DNA from: Crocinitomicaceae bacterium
GTDB taxonomy: Bacteria > Bacteroidota > Bacteroidia > Flavobacteriales_D > Crocinitomicaceae
Direction: 5' to 3'
DNA: 64,000 bases
Assembly (NCBI GenBank): GCA_029252405.1
Contig: JAQXBM010000007.1
Coordinates: 18,810 to 82,809 of the forward strand
The notes under the pieces were generated by a model. It did no database searches. It was not told the origin of the DNA and saw only the letters and a program-made list of their open reading frames with translations. Shown one piece after another: positions 56,901-64,000 of the stretch (its first letter is position 1; every line of letters begins with the position of its first letter). Both the position numbers and the translations under genes were made by a program.

Positions 56901-59900
56901 TCGTAAACGATGTGTTATTTGATACGAACAAGTCAATTGAAGATCGCGCCGAAAGAATTGATCAAATCGAAAACGGGACGCCTGATGTTGCTATCACGAA
57001 GCAAGATGTGATTGCGAGTGTATCCGCTGAATACTTGAACGAATCGAAAGCAATTCAATCTGATCCACAATTGGGAGAGCAGGAGCGCTTGGAGGCATTG
57101 AACGAACTGGATCAATCCATGAAGAGTTCTGTTGAAGAGCGATTGACGCAAGTGAATAATTCACTCGGAACTTCCCCAAATGATTCTGATCTACTCGGAG
57201 AGCAACAAATTTTGGAGGAGATCATTTCAGACTTAGTTAGCGGAATCAACACTCGTGAGAGTCAAATCGCAGACCTGAATTCGACACAAACGCAACCTTT
57301 CAATTCGACAGAAGCAATTGCAGCCGTGCAGCCAAATTATGAGACGGAAATTGGGGCAATTGACGCGAATGACAATCTATCCGAAGTCGAAAGGTTAGAG
57401 CAAAAGCAGAATTTGGATTATCAGTTGGTGGATAATTTACAGAACGAGCTCGAAGAGGTGCAGAATGAATTAGCGAACGATCCGACAAATGAACAACTGA
57501 AAATTCAGGAGGAAGGATTGACTGAAGTGATCAACTCAACGCAAAATAGAATTGACGCTCAAGCGCAAACATTGAGTGACTTGAATAGTGCAACCGCTTC
57601 CGTGGATGTTGAGTCGACGAAGCAAGCTGTTTTGGATGAGGTAAAAGTGGACTACGAAAACCGTTTGGCAGAAATCAATGAATCGAGCGCACCTGAGGTG
57701 GAGCGCAACCTTGATCGATTGGAATTGGAGCAAGAGATTTTGACTTCCTTGACTGAAAGAGAAGAAGAAACGCGTTCAGAACTCGAGAGCGATCCAGAAA
57801 ATCCTCAACTTAATGCGGAAGTAGAAGCAATCACCCAATTAATCGCTGAGCAAACACAAGCCGTCGAGGAGCAACGCCAAGCGAGTTTGGAAGCCGCCAA
57901 ATCAGCAGAGATTTACGAGCAGACAATAGCTGATGCTGATCGAAAGTACAACATAGAAATTGGTGAACTGATGCGCGAAGAGAATCCTTCTTCGGAGAAA
58001 ATTGTTGAGCGAGAATTGGAATTGCAAGAGAATCTTGAGGCTGAGTTAGCGAAGAATTTAAAGAGTTTGGATCGTAAGTATTCAGTAGATGTCGACCTCG
58101 AATCGATGATCTTGGCGAACGAAATAGCGGAAAGCAAACAACGCCAAGCGGCAGCAGAGAACGCCACGAACGTAGCCAATAATACGGCAGCCGAAGAGCA
58201 AGAGTTTGTCAAAGAACTGAGAGAAAGCTTTATTTCTGTGGGAGATTTATCGATGCAAAATGATAATCCAACGCTGGAAGAAGCTCGAAGTCATGAATCT
58301 ACTTTAGAGGATTACTTGGTTGAGTTGAAAACGAAAAAAGCGGATCTTCAAAGTCAATTAGACGCCTCACCGGATGATCGAGAAATTCAACATCAAATTA
58401 GCTGGATAGAGAGCGAGGAAGAAGCGGTTGAGCAGGAATTGCGACAAATGAGCATTACCATTGGTGAGCTCGAATCAGGAAATGTAGTCGCTGAAAATAC
58501 GATTGAAAATGATCCTGAGCTACGCGAGTTGGAAACGAAGCAGTCAGACATTGAAACACAATTGAAGGACCCGAATTTGTCGAATTCAGAGCGAAAAGCG
58601 CTGGATGAGGAATTGGACGATCTCAAAGATGCTACGCTCAAAAGAACCAACGATATTCAATCGGAACAAGTAGTTGCAGCGCAAGAAAAGCAAGACAATA
58701 TTAACAGTGCCTTGAAACAACTTGGAGACGGTGATCCAGAAACGACAGAAGTCAAATCGGCTATCACTGCCAGCGAAGAAGAGCGCCAAGCAATTGAAAA
58801 CATGTTGGAGAAATCTGATAATGCAAAAACGCAGGAGGAGCGAAACTACTGGTTGAATGAAGCGGAGATTCGTCAAGATAAACTCAACAGTCGTTTGGAG
58901 CAAGTGGTGGAGAATCGAGAGATTCAAAACATAGAAGAGCAAGAAGATATCACCATTCTTTCTAGAGAAGAACTGGAGAAACGCAAGCGAGGATTCTTGA
59001 TCGAAATTGGGGAACTCGAAGTGCAACAAGGACGAGTAGAGGATGAAATAGAGACGGCTAAACGAAAAGAACTTCCTGAATTGAATGAAGAGAAAGAAGC
59101 AATTACTGCTCAACTCGATCTTCTAAAAAATCAATTGGAACACATTGAAGCGCGCATTGAAAACTTCGACGTCACAGAACCTGTTGATCGCATGGCAACA
59201 GTTGGCTTGGATCAGGAAATCACCTTCAGCGAAGAACGCGAAATTGCGGCATCGGATGCATTCAAAACCTACCGCGAGGAGGGAGTGAAAGCACTTGAAA
59301 TTGAAAACGATTTACGCAACTTCCAATTGGAACTTGACCTCGAAAGAAAAGAATTGGTTGATTTACTCGCTACGCCGAAATCCGCGGAGCGTGATGAACA
59401 AATCGAATTAAAAACTTCAAGAATTAAGGAATTGGAGTCGACAATTCAAGATTTGAATGTTAAGTTTGATGAACAAATGGCGGTTGCAGATCGACTGCTA
59501 CCAGATGACGAGGAAGAAGCGATGAAAATTCAAAACTTATTGGTGCGAGGTGTTCAACCGATCAAGACGGCAGTTATTGCTACGGCTATTGTGAACATGC
59601 CGAATACTGGTTTCGCCATCGACGAAAATGCCGAAAGCGTTTACACCGAAGCGAATCCAATTCCAGTTGGAGTGAAGAATCCATCTGGCTTGACTTATCG
59701 TGTTCAAATTGGAGCCTTCGCCCGTCCAATTCCTCAAGATTTGTTCAAAGAATTCAATCCAGTTTCAGGGGAAAAGATCGCCAATACCAACATTACGCGG
59801 TACATGGCAGGGTTCTTCAATAGCAGTGAATCAGTTGTTGAAGCTCGACAATCAATTCGAGCGCTAGGGTATCGAGACGCTTTTGTTGTTGCATATTGTG

Positions 59901-60946
59901 ATGGAGAAAGAATCACGTTTGGACAAGCACGACGACTGGAGGCATCTGGACAATGTGTACCAAAAGGAACCGACGAGTTAGTGCTAGAAGTTGCAGAAAA
60001 CACGGCAGATCACATGGGAATACCAACAGTGACGAAAGTAATCGAGTTGCCAGAATATTCATACAATCAGGCGCCAGGAGCCGCAGAAGCTGATCCTATC
60101 GAATTGAAACAAGGATTGTTCTTTACCGTTCAAATTGGTGTGTACAATCGACCTGTGGATGATGCAACAATTAAGAATCTTCCAGAGATATTAACTGTTC
60201 GTTTACCAAACGGTTTGATTCGCTACGCGACGGGAATGTTTGATTCTCCAGAGGAAGCTTCACCGAGAAGAAGAGAAGCCGTGAATAAGGGAATTCGCGA
60301 TGCGTTTATTGTGGCGTATTACAAAGGAGAACGAATGACTGTTGCTCGAGCGAGAATCTTGTTGGATAGAGAAGGTCCATCAATTTTGCAATCGAATATC
60401 GAGAAAACAACTCCTGTAGAAGTCGTTGAAGTTCCCGATAATGTTCAGCGCACAGATTCAGTTACAACGGAAGTCGTGGAAACAACGATCGCCACAGAGG
60501 AGCCTGAACAAAAGGTGCAAATTGTAACCCAAAAGACCTTTGAGGATTATCCAAGAGACGTTTTGAATCGCTACAATACTGAAGGTAACTTCTATTTTGA
60601 TGAGAGTGACGGCAAAGTGAAATCGGAAATTTACTCAAGTAAAAGAGAACTTCCTCGCTTGTATAAATTTGAAAATGACATAGATACGGTGTATCTTTCT
60701 GAAGCAGAAGTACAATCCGAGTTGGATAAACGGCATATTTTAGTGAAATTAGCGGACGATAAAGTACCGGGCGACTTGGCAGATTGGTTACTACGAATGG
60801 GTTACCAGAAGAAATTTATCCGCGTAAACGGAGAATTGGAACTGCACATTCAAGGAATTGAACCGAATGCCATTCAGGACGTACAGTACCGTATCCGTGA
60901 AGTTGGACTTGAGCCAGTTTTTGTGGAATTAACCGAAGAAGATTAA
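53975..60946 (+). CDS. giant TPR-PD40-coiled-coil-SPOR protein (2323 aa, PorE-like N-terminal half)
   Basis: Starts at GTG 53975 (VRFIKHILNVLSLVLVAFSS, signal peptide). Domain order: TPR repeats at about residues 25-130 (ADKLFEAEEYVQATPLYLQL, AFYFKGKALHLNYQFDEAKK); a PD40/WD40-like propeller at about 205-340 (LDIYVRKRLPDGSW, FPYLHPNGRYLYFSSKGHN); a carboxypeptidase-regulatory-like beta sandwich at about 345-430; a predominantly helical coiled coil at about 450-1860 containing 102-residue repeats; and two SPOR-like domains near 1906-1985 (TYRVQIGAFARPIPQ) and 2047-2125 (FFTVQIGVYNRPVDD). The N-terminal half follows PorE, the T9SS envelope protein with an OmpA end, but here SPOR-like domains take the OmpA place. 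It is periplasmic by inference and may bind peptidoglycan. Confidence 0.9.
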   Translation: MRFIKHILNVLSLVLVAFSSWAQLSESEIRKNADKLFEAEEYVQATPLYLQLLNLYPTDAELNFKYGTCSLFNDDKQKKDAIKFLNAATKTATVDPRAFYFKGKALHLNYQFDEAKKFYKIYQSKRATRDDRYDVDREIEMCQNGKKLMIQFTDIIVSEKTQIEDDKFFRLYKDMQSIGGDILVTERFQSKLDKKRGHVPIVHYPKDAKAVYYSSYGNNGKTGLDIYVRKRLPDGSWGEPYRLPGEINTEYDEDFPYLHPNGRYLYFSSKGHNSMGGFDVFLARMNPDNGQFQGIENVDFAICSPDDDLFYIVDADYKNAYFASSRQSEDGKLHVYRVKVVRIPVQEIIVMGDFVSEINPDNKKVSIDIASTSTGSDVGKIVSNKAGKYSFVFPKGGKYDLTVNIEGLEPLSKTIDLPFLDEFRPLKQKIVHYMDNGQEKVKIIDLFDESVDGGEELIAQVLREKSNLEVNIDQFDDNELRRIELEARRADILAQLGFDGMKVREVQNQLSELAEADTKKAEDVQKLNAGISEAYIGLSEEIEELTTQRDALIAQAENETDPAVQYKTLLEAQRIDIEREKLLDQANGLTELKDEVQRKLGNDDPENSEISKVEEEFNRLIEAGQEEEALSYLAQQKDEIDNSKNVSTQRMVDELIQKTIDQRARQDVLVDRNQTNRREIELAETRKIELESKLPNAKRKEAARIREELAELDNTIELYKDEENYNQDQIVEINKDIDVLDAQVSVLQSSGESVLKEIDQRKYDDAQAAIKAQQAKDRAEELENDIAQIESTNPDIIGIDPSNTSTSIADELIDEHTAFVNQIESNGDDRQTQLESIISQNEQTINSIDQRLRNVEEELIDTPGDEKLIAEQTKLNEFKVELELKQSDLTAELQELRPDVTQTFTKESVLEELAPDYAATKEAIESDLSLTEVERLKQLQANDLELKTSGEQKLNEIQNALQNDPTNNTLLQELQVVNDVLFDTNKSIEDRAERIDQIENGTPDVAITKQDVIASVSAEYLNESKAIQSDPQLGEQERLEALNELDQSMKSSVEERLTQVNNSLGTSPNDSDLLGEQQILEEIISDLVSGINTRESQIADLNSTQTQPFNSTEAIAAVQPNYETEIGAIDANDNLSEVERLEQKQNLDYQLVDNLQNELEEVQNELANDPTNEQLKIQEEGLTEVINSTQNRIDAQAQTLSDLNSATASVDVESTKQAVLDEVKVDYENRLAEINESSAPEVERNLDRLELEQEILTSLTEREEETRSELESDPENPQLNAEVEAITQLIAEQTQAVEEQRQASLEAAKSAEIYEQTIADADRKYNIEIGELMREENPSSEKIVERELELQENLEAELAKNLKSLDRKYSVDVDLESMILANEIAESKQRQAAAENATNVANNTAAEEQEFVKELRESFISVGDLSMQNDNPTLEEARSHESTLEDYLVELKTKKADLQSQLDASPDDREIQHQISWIESEEEAVEQELRQMSITIGELESGNVVAENTIENDPELRELETKQSDIETQLKDPNLSNSERKALDEELDDLKDATLKRTNDIQSEQVVAAQEKQDNINSALKQLGDGDPETTEVKSAITASEEERQAIENMLEKSDNAKTQEERNYWLNEAEIRQDKLNSRLEQVVENREIQNIEEQEDITILSREELEKRKRGFLIEIGELEVQQGRVEDEIETAKRKELPELNEEKEAITAQLDLLKNQLEHIEARIENFDVTEPVDRMATVGLDQEITFSEEREIAASDAFKTYREEGVKALEIENDLRNFQLELDLERKELVDLLATPKSAERDEQIELKTSRIKELESTIQDLNVKFDEQMAVADRLLPDDEEEAMKIQNLLVRGVQPIKTAVIATAIVNMPNTGFAIDENAESVYTEANPIPVGVKNPSGLTYRVQIGAFARPIPQDLFKEFNPVSGEKIANTNITRYMAGFFNSSESVVEARQSIRALGYRDAFVVAYCDGERITFGQARRLEASGQCVPKGTDELVLEVAENTADHMGIPTVTKVIELPEYSYNQAPGAAEADPIELKQGLFFTVQIGVYNRPVDDATIKNLPEILTVRLPNGLIRYATGMFDSPEEASPRRREAVNKGIRDAFIVAYYKGERMTVARARILLDREGPSILQSNIEKTTPVEVVEVPDNVQRTDSVTTEVVETTIATEEPEQKVQIVTQKTFEDYPRDVLNRYNTEGNFYFDESDGKVKSEIYSSKRELPRLYKFENDIDTVYLSEAEVQSELDKRHILVKLADDKVPGDLADWLLRMGYQKKFIRVNGELELHIQGIEPNAIQDVQYRIREVGLEPVFVELTEED

Positions 60947-60961
60947 AATAAATTGAGGAGA

Positions 60962-61237
60962 ATGAATCCAGAAGTTGATGTTTTAGAGGATGTGTTGACA
61001 GTTGAGCAGATTGTTGACAAGAAAGATTTGATCGTATTCAATGATGATGTAAACACGTTTGACCACGTAATTGACGCGTTGATCAAAGTTTGCAAGCACA
61101 AACCCATTCAGGCTGAGCAGTGTACATTCATTGTTCATTACAATGGAAAGTGTCAAGTTAAGCGCGGCGATTACGAAACGCTTGAACCAATGTGCGTTGC
61201 CCTTCACGACCGAGGGATCCAAGCAGAAATTCAATAA
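60962..61237 (+). CDS. clpS: ATP-dependent Clp protease adaptor ClpS
   Basis: A 91-aa adaptor that hands N-degron substrates to ClpAP-type proteases. The core DLIVFNDDVNTFDHVIDAL and AEQCTFIVHYNGKCQVKRG carry the Asn-Asp pair and His that grip the N-terminal residue. I start at ATG 60962; a preceding TTG is less likely. A GAGGAG stretch at 60955 just before it is unusually Shine-Dalgarno-like for this lineage. It ends the rightward block and has a 15-bp gap to the giant gene. Confidence 0.93.
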   Translation: MNPEVDVLEDVLTVEQIVDKKDLIVFNDDVNTFDHVIDALIKVCKHKPIQAEQCTFIVHYNGKCQVKRGDYETLEPMCVALHDRGIQAEIQ

Positions 61238-61254
61238 AAAATTAATTGCAGTTG

Positions 61255-61285
61255 TTTGTCATAATGAAAAAAGGCAGTATATTTG
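61255..61285 (+). promoter_or_regulatory. promoter of tRNA-Arg (textbook Bacteroidota)
   Basis: TTTG at 61255-61258, exactly 19 bp, then TATATTTG at 61278-61285. Both elements and the spacing match the consensus. The mature tRNA starts 32 bp downstream. Confidence 0.75.
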
Positions 61286-61316
61286 CACACGCTTTAAGGA
61301 AACAAAAGGCGAAAAT

Positions 61317-61390
61317 GGCTTCGTAGCTCAACTGAATAGAGCACTACATTACGGCTGTAGAGGTTTCAGGTTTGAATCCTGACGAGGTCA
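61317..61390 (+). tRNA. tRNA-Arg (anticodon ACG)
   Basis: The acceptor GGCTTCG pairs with CGAGGTC (two wobbles). The anticodon stem CTACA/TGTAG encloses the loop TTACGGC, so the anticodon is ACG. The T arm is TCAGG-TTTGAAT-CCTGA and the discriminator A. CCA is not encoded. The 3' two-thirds is overlapped antisense by the recombinase gene, which marks it as the element's insertion target. Confidence 0.93.
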
Positions 61391-62948
61391 CTCTAGCGGA
61401 GAATTGGTTGAAATCAACTGGTTCTCCGCTTTTTATTTTGCCCAAATCTTTTGTCAATAAAGGGATAGCGGAGAAAATAGAATTTACTCTTTTGGTTTGA
61501 ACTCTGTCGTTTTGTTTGTCGTAACCTATTCCGGACGGAAAGACTAATTTCTGTAATTGTCTCTTTTGTTCCAAATCGCCAGAAGTCCATGTCTCATGGA
61601 GTTTTGAGGACATCATTAACGCTTTGTCAATCGCTTTTTGAAGGTTTGAACTCGAAATCGCTGGATTTTGAATTTCTGCTTCCAATGAACTTACTTCACT
61701 CTTGAATCTTTCAGAGAATTTAGTGTAGATATCCTTCTCAATTTCACCAATTGCGTGGCGTTCTTCTAGTGCGTCTAACTTAATCTGAAGCTCTGTTATT
61801 TGTTTTTTGATGCGCACTTCCTTGTCTCTAATTTCATTCGTTACGGAATCATACGTATAGATCATCACATCCTTTATGATATCGTTGTATTTACCATCAA
61901 CTTGAAGACGTTTTAGTTTCTGCTCAAATTTCGTGTGTAATTGCTTAGCCGACTTCGTGCAGCTGCATCCTTTCGTTCTACACTTGTAATAATAGATTCC
62001 TTTTTGCTTCACAAGAAACCCAGTGAGTGGTGATTTGCAACTATCACAATAAGCGAATTGCTTCAAAGGTAGGTTCGCATTTCCGATTGTATGCTTTTTT
62101 GGGTGAGCAGAATCAACCGTGTTTATTTTCAAGAAGTCCTCTTGTGACACGAGCTTGGGGTGTCGTCCAGCAATCACTTCACCCGGTAACATTTTACACA
62201 CTAAAATTCCGCAATAGAATGGATTCTTGAAGATTTCATGCAGTCGCTTCTCATTGATTTTCATTCCAAGTTTATTGAGTTTTGCTACTATTTCAGCATT
62301 GGAGAACACTCCGCCAACTTTCCATTTAAAGGCTTTCTTCAATAGCTTTCCCTCATTCGTGATGGTTATTTCCCAATCGACTGCCTTTTGATATTTGTTC
62401 TTGTTGATATAGCCTCTCGGTGGTGTCCACAACCAATAACCCTTCCGCAATAAATCACTCATTGCAGTGATGGTTTTATCTTTTCTTAGTTCATTGTCAA
62501 ATTGACTGAACATATAAAACAAGTTCTGTTGGAATTTTCCTGATGGAGATAAGGTATCAACTTCCTGTGTTACTGCTTTCACTTGAATTCCCGATTGAAG
62601 TAATTCATTCGTGATCTGAGCTGCACTCGATCCGGTCCTTGAAAAGCGGTCATAGGAATAGACGATAATATATCCGACTGAGCCACTTTGCTTGGCGAAT
62701 TTCAACATTCGCTTGAACTCCTTGCGATCATCACTTTTAGCCGATTCATGCGTTCCACCGAAATATGCGGTCACATTGTAATCATTATTCTTAGCGTAAG
62801 CCTCACAGTGCTTTTTTTGTGTACCTAGACTGGTATTGGTGTCTGCTTGTTCCTTCGTAGAAACTCGTGTGTAAATAATTGCGTTTTTCCGTTCAGAAAA
62901 ATTCTTCTTCTGAGGCGCAAATTGTTGAAATTGATCCAGTTTACCCAT
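61344..62948 (-). CDS. large serine recombinase (integrase) with tRNA-derived C-terminus
   Basis: A 534-aa site-specific recombinase. The resolvase domain has the catalytic Ser30 in IIYTRVSTKEQ and the partner motif YSYDRFSRTG. A recombinase domain (about residues 165-270) and a zinc-ribbon follow (YCDSCKSPLTGF, YYYKCRTKGCSCTK), then a coiled coil (VRIKKQITELQIKLDALEER). This is the large serine integrase family. The final residues (SARVTSSGFKPETSTAVM) are antisense reading of the tRNA-Arg terminator, T arm and anticodon region, so the stop comes from inside the tRNA. It overlaps by 8 bp the small ORF upstream. It catalyses element integration at this tRNA; its usual C-terminus before integration is unknown. 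Confidence 0.93.
   Translation of the reverse strand: MGKLDQFQQFAPQKKNFSERKNAIIYTRVSTKEQADTNTSLGTQKKHCEAYAKNNDYNVTAYFGGTHESAKSDDRKEFKRMLKFAKQSGSVGYIIVYSYDRFSRTGSSAAQITNELLQSGIQVKAVTQEVDTLSPSGKFQQNLFYMFSQFDNELRKDKTITAMSDLLRKGYWLWTPPRGYINKNKYQKAVDWEITITNEGKLLKKAFKWKVGGVFSNAEIVAKLNKLGMKINEKRLHEIFKNPFYCGILVCKMLPGEVIAGRHPKLVSQEDFLKINTVDSAHPKKHTIGNANLPLKQFAYCDSCKSPLTGFLVKQKGIYYYKCRTKGCSCTKSAKQLHTKFEQKLKRLQVDGKYNDIIKDVMIYTYDSVTNEIRDKEVRIKKQITELQIKLDALEERHAIGEIEKDIYTKFSERFKSEVSSLEAEIQNPAISSSNLQKAIDKALMMSSKLHETWTSGDLEQKRQLQKLVFPSGIGYDKQNDRVQTKRVNSIFSAIPLLTKDLGKIKSGEPVDFNQFSARVTSSGFKPETSTAVM
61395..61438 (+). terminator. tRNA-Arg terminator, inside the recombinase reading frame
   Basis: A perfect 9-bp stem AGCGGAGAA / TTCTCCGCT, plus a second inner TTGGTTG/CAACTGG-like pairing, is followed by TTTTATTTT. 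It is placed 5 bp after the tRNA. The minus strand encodes the recombinase C-terminus here. Confidence 0.8.
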
Positions 62949-63093
62949 CTTCTTTTAGCATTGAGTTGATAATAACTTCACAATACGCTTCCAGAGCTTT
63001 TAAAACTAATTCTGGAGCATCTGTGTTGAGTTCTTTTAGTTTATTGAGTGCTTGTTCTCTTCTGTCATTTACATTCTTACTTGTAGTTTTCAA
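62941..63093 (-). CDS. 50-aa ORF coupled to the recombinase
   Basis: Translated by hand from a TTG at 63093: LKTTSKNVNDRREQALNKLK and then ELNTDAPELVLKALEAYCEV with end SMLKEDG. Its stop overlaps the recombinase start by 8 bp (ATGGGTAA), the usual arrangement of translationally coupled partners. It is charged and helical, with no cysteine motif. It may be an accessory protein such as an excision factor; no homologue is recognised. An in-frame stop two codons upstream rules out a longer N-terminus. Confidence 0.55.
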   Translation of the reverse strand: MKTTSKNVNDRREQALNKLKELNTDAPELVLKALEAYCEVIINSMLKEDG

Positions 63094-63166
63094 TTTTCAT
63101 ATCCCATGTGCTTTGTGTCCGTTCTTCGGTGCTGAAAGCGGGCGATTAATTGTCCGGTACTTCCGG

Positions 63167-64000
63167 TTATTTCTTCAATTTCAATGAGACTTCATTTTTA
63201 AAGCTCACTATTTTTCCTTGTCTTGTATTTACCGTGATCTTCTGAAAACCATTTCCAATAATGTGGTTCGTGAAATCTTCTATGGCATCCACTTTGTTTT
63301 TACTCACCTGTATCACTCGGTCTGGTTTATTATCTTTTTTGAAGATTTGTAGTTCTGTTGTTCTATCCTGACGCAATAGATTCAGGATCTCCTTTTCCTC
63401 TTTACTGACAATCGATACATCTTCAAACCAGTCCTTTTCATACCAGTCTTGAATTAGTTGACTGATGGCTTGAGAAATTGAAAGAACTAAGTGTGGTGAC
63501 TTCATGAAATAGTCGAAGTTCTCAATATTTTCCACAAAGTACTGGTGCTTATCAAAACAATATGGTATACACTGACCTTCCTGAAAAACGATGTAGCTTG
63601 CATCTCGTTTAAAGACAATTGCGTAGAGAACTATTGTTTCAAATATATCGAGTGTTTCGCTTTTAAGAGATTCCAGAAAACTTGGGTCTTTAAGGAGCTC
63701 TTTATATTCCTTAAGGTGACCTGCTTTTTTTGCTAACTCCTCAACAATCAATGCCACTTGTTCATTCTCCATTGCTTCACTTGCACTCAATCCTTCATTT
63801 AGTATGCAGTCCTTGTATTTCTTAATCTGATTCAGGGAAACATCAAAAGCACGAAGTTGCTGAATGAGCTTGATCCATATCGCTTGTTTCAAGGTGTACT
63901 TTCTTCTAGTAGTATTTTTAGTTTTTAATGTTGGAAGGATGTCCTTCTTGTCCCAGTAGGTGGCATCTCGATGGGTAACACCTAAATCACTAATTGTAAA
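63167..64000 (-). CDS. MerR-family-type regulator (5' end outside window)
   Basis: At least 277 residues are visible. The frame runs to the window edge, and the first visible residues carry the MerR-like winged helix: FTISDLGVTHRDATYWDKKD, ILP, RRKYTLKQAIWIKLIQQLRAF and VSLNQIKKYKDCIL. A long unfamiliar C-terminal part follows (LSISQAISQLIQDWYEKDWF, GKIVSFKNEVSLKLKK), probably ligand sensing or oligomerisation. The codon TTG at 63892 could be taken as a start, but the upstream helix is clearly part of the protein. It lies 73 bp upstream of the small ORF and recombinase and probably controls them as part of the same element. Confidence 0.8.
   Translation of the reverse strand, partial: FTISDLGVTHRDATYWDKKDILPTLKTKNTTRRKYTLKQAIWIKLIQQLRAFDVSLNQIKKYKDCILNEGLSASEAMENEQVALIVEELAKKAGHLKEYKELLKDPSFLESLKSETLDIFETIVLYAIVFKRDASYIVFQEGQCIPYCFDKHQYFVENIENFDYFMKSPHLVLSISQAISQLIQDWYEKDWFEDVSIVSKEEKEILNLLRQDRTTELQIFKKDNKPDRVIQVSKNKVDAIEDFTNHIIGNGFQKITVNTRQGKIVSFKNEVSLKLKK

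Noticed and set aside
58586..59113. 175-codon minus-strand open frame
   Set aside because: Antisense to the repetitive coiled-coil gene; Phe/Leu/Ser-rich composition is the expected mirror of Glu/Lys/Gln codons.
1..64000. CRISPR array, rRNA operon, phage structural genes or insertion sequences
   Set aside because: I found no regularly spaced repeats, no rRNA-like stretches, no capsid, tail or transposase genes; the only mobile-element signal is the recombinase end after 61.3 kb.

Overview
The window looks like a chromosomal segment of a Bacteroidota, most probably a Flavobacteriales relative of the Crocinitomicaceae/Fluviicola type. This is inferred from four proteins with type IX secretion (T9SS) sorting tails, repeated promoters of the Bacteroidota form TTG/TTTG-N19-TAnnTTTG, a PorE-like envelope protein, and the DUF1599, BT_3928-type DoxX, tpiA and prmA gene cluster. 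Nearly all of it is ordinary vertically inherited chromosome; the last 2.6 kb is the left end of an integrated mobile element.

Region by region: 0-7.4 kb holds a GT4 glycosyltransferase fragment, alaS, a T9SS surface protein, an M23 peptidase, a cold-shock protein and a frameshifted T9SS repeat protein. 7.4-16 kb holds dnaK with an unusual upstream regulatory region, a lipoprotein, a CDF transporter, a YjbR-like protein, an esterase-TPR fusion, tpx, a TRIC/YadS channel and a decayed OmpA/membrane-protein junction. 16-25 kb has an ECF sigma factor with a linked beta-barrel partner, a three-gene secreted/lipoprotein operon, an MFS exporter, acs, a GT39 transferase and tRNA-Leu(GAG). 25-36 kb has a natAB-like ABC exporter with a small DWDxW-repeat secreted protein, a zinc phospholipase-like protein, comB, the uvrB-DUF3817-acyltransferase operon, a Na/Ca exchanger, a nonsense-interrupted lipoprotein, a T9SS protein and YeiH. 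36-45 kb has cystathionine beta-synthase with a BtuF-like protein lacking a signal peptide, a PlsC-like acyltransferase, DUF5522, an ACC-deaminase-like enzyme, a large T9SS protein and folP.

45-61 kb is one rightward block: DUF1599, BT_3928-type DoxX protein, tpiA, prmA, two very large secreted proteins (1537 and 2323 aa) and clpS. The 2323-aa protein combines TPR, PD40 propeller, a carboxypeptidase-regulatory-like fold, about 1400 residues of coiled coil with a roughly 102-residue internal repeat, and two SPOR-like domains. It resembles T9SS PorE in its N-terminal half but has a different peptidoglycan-binding end.

The right end (61.3-64 kb) is a tRNA-Arg(ACG) gene whose 3' half and terminator are read antisense as the C-terminus of a large serine recombinase. 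A 50-codon ORF and a MerR-type regulator lie upstream of the recombinase, so this is the boundary of an integrative element that continues past the window.

Two genome-level patterns stand out. First, at least six genes have exactly four bases between a perfect TAnnTTTG -7 box and the start codon, implying leaderless mRNAs. Second, dnaK is preceded by a cluster of TGACA/TGTCA half-sites and a sigma-54-like -24/-12 box instead of CIRCE.
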